Shown: one piece after another, positions 7,503 to 15,978 of the stretch | Position numbering within the stretch: position 1 is the stretch's first letter | How the letters are laid out: every line of letters starts with the position of its first letter | NCBI GenBank assembly: GCA_050944035.1 | Contig: JBMNQH010000003.1 | Span: 62,001-126,000, forward strand | Direction of reading: 5' to 3' | Source: JBMNQH01 sp050944035 | GTDB lineage: Bacteria; Bacillota; Clostridia; Oscillospirales; Oscillospiraceae | Length of the DNA: 64,000 bases | Translations under genes and position numbers: made by a program | Notes under the pieces: model-generated | Told to the model about the DNA's origin: nothing | The model's database searches: none | The model's input: the letters and a program-made list of their open reading frames with translations, nothing else

Positions 7503-8999
7503 ATGAGCGCTTCTCAGCAAAAAAAGTTCCGTAAGGATCAGCAGATGGAAGGCGTGGAACAGCTATCGCCTCTGCAAATGCAGGAAGTTGCAGCAAAAAA
7601 GCGCCGCAGGATTATCGTCAGTTCGATCTGTATCATACTGGCAGTCTTAATCGTTGTGACCATTTTGTTTAACTCCAATCTCTTCTACAATAAGGTTGCC
7701 GCCGTTGAGATCAACGACAAAACCTATACCACCGCCGAGTTCAATTACTATTACTTCTCAAGCTATTACACCTTCTGTAATACCTATGGTTCTTATCTCA
7801 GCTATATGCTGGACACCACCAAGCCGCTGGACAGCCAGCAGTACTCTGAAGATATGACCTGGGCTGATTATTTTAAGGATCAGGCCAAGACCTCCATAAC
7901 GCAAGTGCAAATGCTCTGTGACGCGGCAGAAGAAGCCGGATTCACATTGGATGAAGAGCGCAGCAAAGCCATCGACGACACCATTGATGGTCTGGATGAG
8001 GTCGCAGAAGAAGCTGGATTCAGCAGCGTTAAAAAGTATCTGGTGGCAGGCTATGGCAAGGGCATGACCGTCGATATTATGCGCAAGTGCCTGACCAATT
8101 ACTATCTGGCAAATGCCTATTATGAAGAAGTCTACAACGGCTTCTCCTACAGCGATGAGGAACTGGAAACCTATTATACCGAAAATGCTGATAATTTTGA
8201 CTTCATCGATTACACCTATTATCTCGTCTCCGCAGAGGCAGACGATGAAGGCAACGTCTCCGAAGAGGCCATGGCAGCCGCAAAAGAAACTGCAGATACC
8301 ATCGTCGCAGATGTTGACAGCCTGGAAACATTTGAAGCGCATGTTGCCGCAATCGGTGACGATGCGACCGCTTCTACTACAACAGCACAGGGCTCCAAGC
8401 TGAACAGTTCGATTTCCGAATGGCTTCTGGATCCCAGCCGCGTCGAAGGTGATACTACCACAATCGAGGTAAAAGACAGCGGTTGCTATGCGCTGTACTA
8501 CTCCGGTCGTGACAACAACCATTACAATACCGTCAATGTTCGTCATATTCTGGTACAGGCAGAAGCCAACGAGGATGGCGAGTATACCGATGAAGCACTG
8601 GAAGCTGCAAAAAGCTCCGCCGAGGAAATCTATGCAGAATGGCAGGCCGGAGACGCAACGGAGGAAAGCTTTGCAGAACTTGCAAATGAACACTCCGATG
8701 ACACCGGCTCCAATACCAACGGCGGTTTGTATGAAAACGTCTATAAAAATCAGATGGTCGAAGAATTCAACAACTTCTGTTTTGCAGAGGGGCGTAAGGC
8801 TGGGGACACAGACATTGTCTATGGTTCCAACAGCGGTTATGCAGGGTATCATATCATCTACTTTGTAGGGGACGGTAAACTTTACAGCTCCTATCTCGCA
8901 GAAAATGATCTGCGTAGCAAGGATGTGGATTCCTGGTCCTCCGAGAATCTGAAGGATTACAAGTTCTCCACTAAATCGGCCTACAAATTTGTCGGATAA
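7503..8999 (+). CDS. Membrane-anchored parvulin-type peptidyl-prolyl isomerase (PrsA/SurA-like foldase)
   Basis: The 498-residue protein has a lysine-rich cytoplasmic tail, one transmembrane helix (about residues 38-58) and a large extracytoplasmic part. The N-terminal chaperone-like region contains 'INDKTYTTAEFNYYY'. A PpiC-type rotamase domain spans about residues 343-455, opening with 'NVRHILVQAE' and including 'FAELANEHSDDTGSNTNGG', the usual parvulin signature. It probably assists folding of secreted or membrane-attached proteins outside the cell. Unlike Bacillus PrsA it is anchored by a helix and not by a lipoprotein cysteine. An AAAGGAA ribosome binding site and a good promoter precede it; it is monocistronic, followed by a GC-rich hairpin. 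Confidence 0.9.
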   Translation: MSASQQKKFRKDQQMEGVEQLSPLQMQEVAAKKRRRIIVSSICIILAVLIVVTILFNSNLFYNKVAAVEINDKTYTTAEFNYYYFSSYYTFCNTYGSYLSYMLDTTKPLDSQQYSEDMTWADYFKDQAKTSITQVQMLCDAAEEAGFTLDEERSKAIDDTIDGLDEVAEEAGFSSVKKYLVAGYGKGMTVDIMRKCLTNYYLANAYYEEVYNGFSYSDEELETYYTENADNFDFIDYTYYLVSAEADDEGNVSEEAMAAAKETADTIVADVDSLETFEAHVAAIGDDATASTTTAQGSKLNSSISEWLLDPSRVEGDTTTIEVKDSGCYALYYSGRDNNHYNTVNVRHILVQAEANEDGEYTDEALEAAKSSAEEIYAEWQAGDATEESFAELANEHSDDTGSNTNGGLYENVYKNQMVEEFNNFCFAEGRKAGDTDIVYGSNSGYAGYHIIYFVGDGKLYSSYLAENDLRSKDVDSWSSENLKDYKFSTKSAYKFVG

Positions 9000-9028
9000 T
9001 GAAAACCGATCTAACAACACACAACGCA

Positions 9029-9060
9029 ATCGCCCTGAGACCGGTCTCAGGGCGATTATC
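9029..9060 (+). terminator. Hairpin downstream of the parvulin gene
   Basis: A perfect 14-bp stem without loop (9029-9042 with 9043-9056) follows the stop codon. The tail (tatcattcta) is only moderately T-rich, so termination may be partial. Confidence 0.55.
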
Positions 9061-9085
9061 ATTCTAGTATGAAAGGCGTGTTTTT

Positions 9086-9805
9086 ATGTCTCAATCCTTC
9101 CTTCGTGAAGAAATGCTGCTCGGTCACGCTGCAATAGAACAACTGCAAAACAGTCATGTGGCCATATTCGGGCTCGGCGGTGTTGGCAGCTGGTGTGCGG
9201 AGGCGTTGGCACGTGCTGGGGTCGGCAAACTGACTCTGATTGACCAGGACACTGCCGGTGAAAGCAACATCAACCGCCAGCTCTGCGCACTCTCCTCCAC
9301 ATTGGGGCAACCCAAGGCGGAAATTCTTGCCGCGCGTCTGTTGGACATCCATCCCGCGCTACAGGTTCGTCCTATGGTTGCCCGCTATGAGGCTTCGACC
9401 CGCGAAGTATTTTTTGATACTGCGTATGATTATATCGTCGACGCCATTGATCTGGTGGCCTGCAAAGTGGATCTCATCTGTACCGCACGGGAACGCGGCA
9501 TTCCCATTATTTCTGCACTCGGTACCGGAAACAAACTGGACGCCTCGCAGCTGCAAATCTGTGACATTTCCAAAACAGAAGGTTGCCCTCTTGCCCGTGT
9601 TGTCCGGAGAGAGCTGCGACAACTCGGTATTTCCCATCACACGGTGGTGTTCAGCAAAGAGCTGGCGTTAAAACCCACGCAGGTGGAAGCGCCGCCACCC
9701 GGGCGCCGCAGTGTTCCCGGCAGCGTAGTCTGGGTGCCTGCAACAGCCGGACTGCTTCTGGCACAGCACGTTGTGCTGTCCATCGCCGGCACAGTTTCTT
9801 CTTAG
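9086..9805 (+). CDS. tcdA: tRNA threonylcarbamoyladenosine dehydratase (TcdA/CsdL, ThiF-like)
   Basis: The product is a 239-residue E1-like enzyme of the ThiF/MoeB/HesA superfamily. It uses ATP to cyclise t6A37 to ct6A37 in ANN-decoding tRNAs. Visible are the nucleotide-binding 'FGLGGVGSWCAEALARAG' (about residues 28-45), 'LIDQDTAGESNINRQL' with the conserved Asp and Asn-Arg, and 'VDAIDLVACKVDLI'. The 'VPGSVVWVPATAGLLLA' segment lies near the C-terminus. It lacks the CxxC zinc pairs of MoeB. It stands alone between the parvulin gene and the convergent glycogen operon, with which it shares a terminator. Confidence 0.92.
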   Translation: MSQSFLREEMLLGHAAIEQLQNSHVAIFGLGGVGSWCAEALARAGVGKLTLIDQDTAGESNINRQLCALSSTLGQPKAEILAARLLDIHPALQVRPMVARYEASTREVFFDTAYDYIVDAIDLVACKVDLICTARERGIPIISALGTGNKLDASQLQICDISKTEGCPLARVVRRELRQLGISHHTVVFSKELALKPTQVEAPPPGRRSVPGSVVWVPATAGLLLAQHVVLSIAGTVSS

Positions 9806-9809
9806 CGGA

Positions 9810-9852
9810 AAACCGCCTCTTCGGAATCTGTTGGGTTTCGAAGAGGCGGTTT
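9810..9852. terminator. Bidirectional terminator between tcdA and glgP
   Basis: A perfect 14-bp stem (9810-9823 with 9839-9852, 15-base loop) with A/T-rich flanks lies between the two convergent genes. Confidence 0.75.
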
Positions 9853-9859
9853 CATTCTA

Positions 9860-12256
9860 TCACAGATTCCAGATGGTCTCGGCGTAGGTCCGAACAGCGC
9901 GATCTGCTGAAAACACACCGCTTGCCGCAATGTTTCGGAGCGAACACTGTGCCCGTCTGTGGGAATCTGCAAGAAAGCGGTACAGGGCGTCATGCTTCGC
10001 ACAATAATCCGGAAAATCGGCAAGCAGGAAATAGGCGTCACCGTCATACAGCAGATGAGAAGCCAGGTCGGAATAGCTTTCGCCATCTCGAAATCCCTGT
10101 CGGAGCCGCGTCATCGCCCGCCGCAGAACCGGATCGGCGTTGTAATACTCCATTGGATGGTATCCGCGTTCCCAAAGCTGTGCAACCTCCTGCGCCCGCA
10201 GGCCAAACAAAAACAGATTCTCATCGCCGAGACGCTCATACATTTCAACATTTGCGCCGTCCAACGTGCCGATGGTAATCGCACCGTTCATCATCAGCTT
10301 CATGTTTCCGGTTCCGCTGGCCTCCTTCCCTGCTGTAGAAATTTGCTCGGAAACCTGTGCCGCCGGCATGAGATGTTCGGCCGCCGTAACGCGGTAATTT
10401 TCCAGAAAGATCACCTGCAAGCGGTCGCGGCAAACCGGATCGGCGTTGACATCATCTGCAAGGGAACACAGCAATCGAATAATCCGCTTTGCCACAGCAT
10501 AACCGCTTGCCGCCTTGGCACCAAACAAAAAGGTTCTGGGCAGGAATTCCTGATTCGGATCGTCATGCAACGACTCTTGCAACTGTACAATCCGCATGGC
10601 GCAAAGCAGCTGTCGCTTGTACTCATGCAGCCGTTTGACCTGTACATCCAGTATCGCGTCCGTGTTCAGCACAGCACCCTGATTCCTCTGCAAAAACACA
10701 GCAAAGTCGCGTTTGTTCTCGGCTTTGATTGCTTCCAGGTGCGCCAGCACCGTATCATCCTCCTGGAATGCCCGTAGCTTCTCCAATTCCTCTGCACTGC
10801 GCAGATATTGATCGCTGCCAAGCAGTTCTACAACAAGAGCATGCAGGCGAGGATTGCACTGCGCAAGCCACCGCCGGTGATCGATGCCGTTGGTCACACT
10901 GGTAAACCGTGTGGGTTCGACTGCCGCGATGTCACGAAACAGTACTGTACGCAGGATGTCCCCGTGGAGTTTGGAAACCCCATTGATGGTTCTGCAGGTC
11001 GCAAGGCAGAGATTTGCCATAAAAACCGCACCGTCCCGCAAAATCAGATTTCTGGAAACTGCGGCCTCATCCCCGCGCAGTGTTTGCCGCAGATGCTGCA
11101 ACCAGCGCAGGTTGATCTCGCAGAGAATTTCCCAAACCCTCGGCAGCAGTCGCTGTACCAGACCCTGTGGCCAGTGCTCTAGGGCCTCGGACATTACTGT
11201 ATGATTGGTATAGCAAACACAGGTAGAGACGATATTCCAGGCTTCTTCCCACTCCAGCCCGTCCTCGTCCAGAAACAGGCGCATCAGCTCCGGGATAATC
11301 AAGGTTGGATGGGTATCATTGATGTGGATAACATGGTACTCCGCAAAATCGCGCACGCTGCCATGCCGGCGCCGATGCTGGCAGACAATGTCCTGTGCCG
11401 TGGCGGAGACAAAGAAATACTGCTGTTTCAGTCGCAGCTCTTTCCCCTGCATATGGTCATCGGCCGGATATAGGACCTTGGTAATTACCTCGGTCATGGT
11501 GCGCTGTTCCATGGCTTGCAGGTAGTCTCCGCTGGAAAACAGCGGAAGATCGAGTACATTGGGAGAACGCGCCTCCCACAGCCGGAGGCAATTGACCCGC
11601 TCGGTTCCCCAGCCGGAGACCAGGTAGTCCTGCGGTACTGCCAACACGGTGGTATAATCTTTTAGCTGCGCATTGCATTTGCCATTGTGATCCCAGTTCT
11701 GTTCCACTCGTCCGCCGAAATTGATAGCTACTGTGTCATCCTCACAGGGAACCAACCAGCTTTTCGCTGCAACATGCCAATCGTCTGCTACTTCCTTCTG
11801 TCCACCCTGCTCGATTTTTTGGCGGAAAATGCCGAGTTCATACAGCGGACAATACCCGGTTGCCGGGATGTTCAGGGTCGTCATGCTGTCGAGATAGCAG
11901 GCTGCCAATCTGCCCAAGCCGCCGTTTCCCAGTCCGGCATCCGGTTCCGCATCCAGGATGTCTGCAGGCTCCCGTCCCAACGCGGTCAACGCCGCACGCA
12001 GTTGGGTCGCACAGCCGAGATTGAAGGCATTTTTCTCCAGAGAGCGCCCGAGCAGAAATTCCATCGAAAGATAGTGCAGCTGCTTTCCCTGCGGTGGTCG
12101 CTGTTCTGCTCTGCGATGTGACAATTCCGACCGTAGGAGACTGGCACAGGCCGAAAACAATTGCAGATTCGTTGCTGATGACGCCGGAACGCCGAATTGG
12201 CCGCGTACAGCGGCTTCCAGTTCTGATTGCATGGCATCGCTTGTTGATATACGCAT
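9860..12256 (-). CDS. glgP: Glycogen phosphorylase
   Basis: The 798-residue GT35 enzyme releases glucose-1-phosphate from glycogen with inorganic phosphate. The family core 'HYLSMEFLLGRSL' appears near residue 60, 'GLGNGGLGRLAAC' near 110 and 'VKRLHEYKRQLL' in the C-terminal half. The pyridoxal-phosphate site 'EASGTGNMKLMMNG' contains the Schiff-base lysine. Length is normal for bacterial phosphorylases. It is the last gene of the glg operon, starting three bases after the glgA stop. Having synthesis and breakdown in one operon suggests co-expression with control at enzyme level. Confidence 0.97.
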   Translation of the reverse strand: MRISTSDAMQSELEAAVRGQFGVPASSATNLQLFSACASLLRSELSHRRAEQRPPQGKQLHYLSMEFLLGRSLEKNAFNLGCATQLRAALTALGREPADILDAEPDAGLGNGGLGRLAACYLDSMTTLNIPATGYCPLYELGIFRQKIEQGGQKEVADDWHVAAKSWLVPCEDDTVAINFGGRVEQNWDHNGKCNAQLKDYTTVLAVPQDYLVSGWGTERVNCLRLWEARSPNVLDLPLFSSGDYLQAMEQRTMTEVITKVLYPADDHMQGKELRLKQQYFFVSATAQDIVCQHRRRHGSVRDFAEYHVIHINDTHPTLIIPELMRLFLDEDGLEWEEAWNIVSTCVCYTNHTVMSEALEHWPQGLVQRLLPRVWEILCEINLRWLQHLRQTLRGDEAAVSRNLILRDGAVFMANLCLATCRTINGVSKLHGDILRTVLFRDIAAVEPTRFTSVTNGIDHRRWLAQCNPRLHALVVELLGSDQYLRSAEELEKLRAFQEDDTVLAHLEAIKAENKRDFAVFLQRNQGAVLNTDAILDVQVKRLHEYKRQLLCAMRIVQLQESLHDDPNQEFLPRTFLFGAKAASGYAVAKRIIRLLCSLADDVNADPVCRDRLQVIFLENYRVTAAEHLMPAAQVSEQISTAGKEASGTGNMKLMMNGAITIGTLDGANVEMYERLGDENLFLFGLRAQEVAQLWERGYHPMEYYNADPVLRRAMTRLRQGFRDGESYSDLASHLLYDGDAYFLLADFPDYCAKHDALYRFLADSHRRAQCSLRNIAASGVFSADRAVRTYAETIWNL

Positions 12257-12259
12257 ACA

Positions 12260-13672
12260 TTATGACCTCAACATCTGATAATAGAGTTCGAGATATGCCG
12301 ATGCCGACCGCTCCCATCCGAAATCCACCGTCATGGCTCGCTGCATCATAGCCCGCCATGTGTCCAGCTGGGTGCAATAGACGGTAAGTGCCGCGTCCAA
12401 TGCCTGCATCATCTCCCATGGATCATACCAGGAAAAGGCAAAGCCCGTTGCGTGGTTGGAGGGATACGGACAAACGGTGTCCCGCAACCCGCCGACTGCG
12501 TGAACCAGCGGCAGTGTTCCATATCGCATGGCAATCATCTGCGAAAGACCACAGGGCTCGCTGCGGGATGGCATGAGAAACAGATCGGCACCAGCATAAA
12601 TCTGTCTGGAAAGACTCTCAGAATACAGAATATGCGCCGACAGCCTGCCCGAATACCACTGTGCTGCCTGACAGAATGCATCGGCAAACCGCGCTTCCCC
12701 GCTGCCAAGGATTACGAGCTGTACCGGCCGACGCATCAGCTCCTCCAGAACCGTCAGTAGCAGATCAAACCCCTTGTGCTCCACCAGGCGGGAAACACAG
12801 CCGATAACCAGCTTGTTGGGATCCGGTTCCAGACCAAAGGCATATTGAAGTGCGGTTTTACACGCTTGCTTCCCGGATAAATCGTCCGCACAAAACGGTG
12901 CCTCAATCCCAAACCCGGTCATGGGCACATAGGCATGAAGATCCAGTCCGTTTAAAATTCCATGGAGTTTTCCGGCATTGTCTTCAACTGCCTGTGCAAG
13001 ACCACAGGCAAAATAGGGATCATGCAGTTCCATGGCATAGCTTGGACTGACCGTTGTAATCGCGTTGGCCGCATACAGCGCCGCTTTCAGCAGGTTGACA
13101 CAGCCGTCAAAGCGGAGCAGACCATCTTCATACAGTGCATAAGGTAAACCAAAGATGTTTTCCACATCTTCAGGCCCTGTTTTTCCCTGATATTCCATAT
13201 TGTGAATGGTAAACACCGAGGGAATGGAAATGCGATGATAGCGCAGCAGAACCGGAATCAGCGCGGTCTGCCAGTCGTTGCAGGAAATCACTTCCGGCTG
13301 CGGCTCCAGCATCGGAAGCAGTTGGACAACCGCCTGACAGAAAAAAGCAAACCGCTCCACATCGTCGTCATAGCCGTACGGCGCTTCCCGGCGAAAGTAA
13401 TATTCGTTGTCTACGAAATACCAGCGTACCCCTTCGCGCTCCAGGCAAAACAGCCCACAATACAACTGCCGCCAGGCCAGCTGCACCGTTGTCTGAAAAC
13501 AGAAGCGCATCTGTTCCCGCCAAATAGGGTTGATGCTACCATAGAGCGGCAAGATCACCGACACTTCTGCTCCCTGCCGCTGCAAAGCCTGCGGCAATGC
13601 GCCGGCAACATCTCCCAATCCACCGGTCTTAGCAAACGGGACTGCCTCAGATGTCACATATAAAAGATTCAT
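12260..13672 (-). CDS. glgA: Glycogen synthase (ADP-glucose)
   Basis: The 470-residue GT5 enzyme elongates alpha-1,4-glucan from ADP-glucose. The N-terminal ADP-glucose-binding motif 'AKTGGLGDVAGALP' lies at about residues 14-27. The C-terminal Rossmann domain contains 'GCVSRLVEHKGFDLL' and 'LMPSRSEPCGLSQM', the E-x7-E-type region. Its ATG overlaps the end of glgD by four bases (ATGA). Together with glgC/glgD it makes the linear chains that GlgB branches. Confidence 0.97.
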   Translation of the reverse strand: MNLLYVTSEAVPFAKTGGLGDVAGALPQALQRQGAEVSVILPLYGSINPIWREQMRFCFQTTVQLAWRQLYCGLFCLEREGVRWYFVDNEYYFRREAPYGYDDDVERFAFFCQAVVQLLPMLEPQPEVISCNDWQTALIPVLLRYHRISIPSVFTIHNMEYQGKTGPEDVENIFGLPYALYEDGLLRFDGCVNLLKAALYAANAITTVSPSYAMELHDPYFACGLAQAVEDNAGKLHGILNGLDLHAYVPMTGFGIEAPFCADDLSGKQACKTALQYAFGLEPDPNKLVIGCVSRLVEHKGFDLLLTVLEELMRRPVQLVILGSGEARFADAFCQAAQWYSGRLSAHILYSESLSRQIYAGADLFLMPSRSEPCGLSQMIAMRYGTLPLVHAVGGLRDTVCPYPSNHATGFAFSWYDPWEMMQALDAALTVYCTQLDTWRAMMQRAMTVDFGWERSASAYLELYYQMLRS

Positions 13673-14778
13673 AATGCGGTTCCTTTCGGGACGACCAGCG
13701 GCAGCTGGGTACTTCCTGCCAATGTAAGGTAGGGTGACAGACTGACATTTTTATCGGCAATGACACAGGACAGAACGGCACCGCGGGAAACTACACTGTT
13801 CTGCATCAGAATACTGTGCTTGACCACAGCTTCCTTTTCTACACGGGCTCCGCGGAATAAAATACAGTTTTCCACGCGACCTTCGATATAGCAGCCATCT
13901 GCCACCAGACAGTTGACCACCTTTGCAGTGTCGCTGTAATAGGTGCTGGCATTTGCCTGTTCCCGCGTCCGCACCGGGCGTGCGGCCGGAAACAGATCCT
14001 CACAGACAGTCCGCTGCAACAGTTGCAGGTTGGCACGGTAATAGTCTGCCGTGGTTCGAATCTGGGCTGCAAACCCCGGATGGAAATAGATACCGCAGCG
14101 GCCGCCATTGGTCAGGAAATAGCGCAGAGCATCCCGGTGAAAATGCGTCTTTCCGCGTACAACACTCCACCGGATTAACTCCATGAGTACCGATTTCTTG
14201 ATCAAATAGACTTCCAGAGAAGCCATCCCCGGACCGTCATCCTGCACACCAAGCAACAGCTCCCGCAGCATGTTGTTGCCGTCCGGTACACAGCGGTGGT
14301 GCGCGCCCTGCAGTCCACCGTCGATACAGACACAAGTGATCTCTGCTCCCGTTTGACAATGCTGCTCCATTGCAGCCTGCAGATCAACATTCGCACAGAG
14401 ATCTCCCCGCAGCAATGCAATGTGCTCCTGCGGAACGTCCTGAATATAGGTCTGCACTGCACCCAATGCCTCCATGCTTCCCCGGTACTCGCCAAATGTA
14501 CCGGGCAAACCAAAGGGCGTCAGCAGACGCAGACCGCCGTGGTTTCGGCTTAAATCCCACTTTTTTCCGCTTCCCAGATGCGCCAGCAGAGAGTGATAAT
14601 CCCGCTCCATAATGACACCGACATCATGAATTCCGGCATTTTGCAGTGCAGACAGGGAAAAATCAATCAGCCGATAGCGCCCGCCAAACGGAAGCGAGGC
14701 GCCGGTACGCCGGGCAGTCAGCGCACCGAGCGCCGGCGCTGTTTGAAACGCACAGATCAAACCATGGAAATCAGGCAT
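13669..14778 (-). CDS. glgD: GlgD subunit of glucose-1-phosphate adenylyltransferase
   Basis: The 369-residue protein is the GlgC paralogue typical of Firmicutes. It associates with GlgC and enhances or tunes ADP-glucose synthesis. It keeps the overall fold ('SLPFGGRYRLIDFSLSALQNAG', about residues 28-49) and the C-terminal left-handed beta-helix repeats. The catalytic GGxGxRL loop of true pyrophosphorylases is replaced by 'APALGALTARRTG', so it is likely a regulatory subunit. Its start codon directly follows the glgC stop codon. Confidence 0.95.
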   Translation of the reverse strand: MPDFHGLICAFQTAPALGALTARRTGASLPFGGRYRLIDFSLSALQNAGIHDVGVIMERDYHSLLAHLGSGKKWDLSRNHGGLRLLTPFGLPGTFGEYRGSMEALGAVQTYIQDVPQEHIALLRGDLCANVDLQAAMEQHCQTGAEITCVCIDGGLQGAHHRCVPDGNNMLRELLLGVQDDGPGMASLEVYLIKKSVLMELIRWSVVRGKTHFHRDALRYFLTNGGRCGIYFHPGFAAQIRTTADYYRANLQLLQRTVCEDLFPAARPVRTREQANASTYYSDTAKVVNCLVADGCYIEGRVENCILFRGARVEKEAVVKHSILMQNSVVSRGAVLSCVIADKNVSLSPYLTLAGSTQLPLVVPKGTAL

Positions 14779-15978
14779 TTATTCCGCTCCTTTCCCGTCG
14801 CTGTCAATCATTTTTCCCGCACCGATGATGCGACCCGTCGCAATACGACAGCGGGGTCCACAGGTAGTCACACCCCAGTCATCTGAACCATCCGGTTCTG
14901 TTCCAATGTTGGCATCATCGCCGACCTGTGTCCCTTCGCCGAGAATCGTGTACTGTACCCGTGCCCGCCGACCGATTTTTACACCCGGCATCAGAATGCT
15001 GTATTCCACTACCGCACCCTCTTCAACGACTACGGAGTCTGACAGCACCGAGTTAACAACTGTGCCTTCGATTCTACAGCCGTCTGTGACGATGCTGTGC
15101 CGGATCTCTGCCGCTCTTCCCACCATATGCGGGGGACAGACGGCACTGCGCCCCCGAATTGGCCAGTCCGGGTCATAAAGATTGATAAGTTCCGGCGAAA
15201 GCATATCCATGTTCGCGTCCCAAAGGCTGTCAATGGTCCCGACGTCCCGCCAATATCCCTCGAAAAGATACGGCCACAGCCGTTCACCTCCCGTTAACAT
15301 TGCTGGGATGATATCCTTTCCAAAATCGTTATGGGAATCTTTCTTCTGTTCATCCGCAATCAGATACCGTTTCAGGACTTCCCAAGTAAAAATATAAATT
15401 CCCATGGAGGCCAGATTGCTCTTCGGTTTGGCCGGTTTTTCTGCAAAACCGGAAAGCGCGCCGTCTGTACCAAGCTCCAGAACGCCAAAACGGGAAGCCT
15501 CCTCCATTGGCACCTGAATGGCGCCGATGGTACAGGCGGCATGTTGCGCCCGGTGCGTTTCCAGCATGGCGGCATAGTCCATTTTATAGACGTGGTCTCC
15601 GCTCAGAACGAGCACATATTCTGGCTGAAACAGTTCAATAAACGGAATATTCTGATAGATTGCATTTGCGGTGCCGGAAAACCAGCTTCCCTGTTCCCCT
15701 GCGCTCTGATATGGCGGCAGAATGTAAACGCCGCCATCGGTGCTGTCCAGATCCCAGGGCTGTCCGCTGCCAATATAACTGTTGAGCAGCAACGGTTGAT
15801 ATTGCGTCAAAACGCCGACCGTATCGATGCCGGAGTTGGCACAGTTGGACAGTGGAAAATCAATGATGCGATACTTGCCGCCAAACGGCAGCATGGGTTT
15901 TGCCATATTTTTGGTGAGTGCATAAAGGCGCGACCCCTGACCGCCTGCCAACAGCATCGCAACACAGGATTTCTTCAT
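14779..15978 (-). CDS. glgC: Glucose-1-phosphate adenylyltransferase catalytic subunit
   Basis: The 399-residue enzyme makes ADP-glucose and pyrophosphate from ATP and glucose-1-phosphate, the committed step of glycogen synthesis. The nucleotide loop 'LAGGQGSRLYALT' (about residues 11-23) is intact, as are 'KPMLPFGGKYRIIDFPLSNC' and 'LSGDHVYKMDY' with the catalytic aspartate. C-terminal hexapeptide-like repeats give the beta-helix. It overlaps the glgB stop by four bases and abuts glgD, so both subunits are made in a coupled way. Confidence 0.97.
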   Translation of the reverse strand: MKKSCVAMLLAGGQGSRLYALTKNMAKPMLPFGGKYRIIDFPLSNCANSGIDTVGVLTQYQPLLLNSYIGSGQPWDLDSTDGGVYILPPYQSAGEQGSWFSGTANAIYQNIPFIELFQPEYVLVLSGDHVYKMDYAAMLETHRAQHAACTIGAIQVPMEEASRFGVLELGTDGALSGFAEKPAKPKSNLASMGIYIFTWEVLKRYLIADEQKKDSHNDFGKDIIPAMLTGGERLWPYLFEGYWRDVGTIDSLWDANMDMLSPELINLYDPDWPIRGRSAVCPPHMVGRAAEIRHSIVTDGCRIEGTVVNSVLSDSVVVEEGAVVEYSILMPGVKIGRRARVQYTILGEGTQVGDDANIGTEPDGSDDWGVTTCGPRCRIATGRIIGAGKMIDSDGKGAE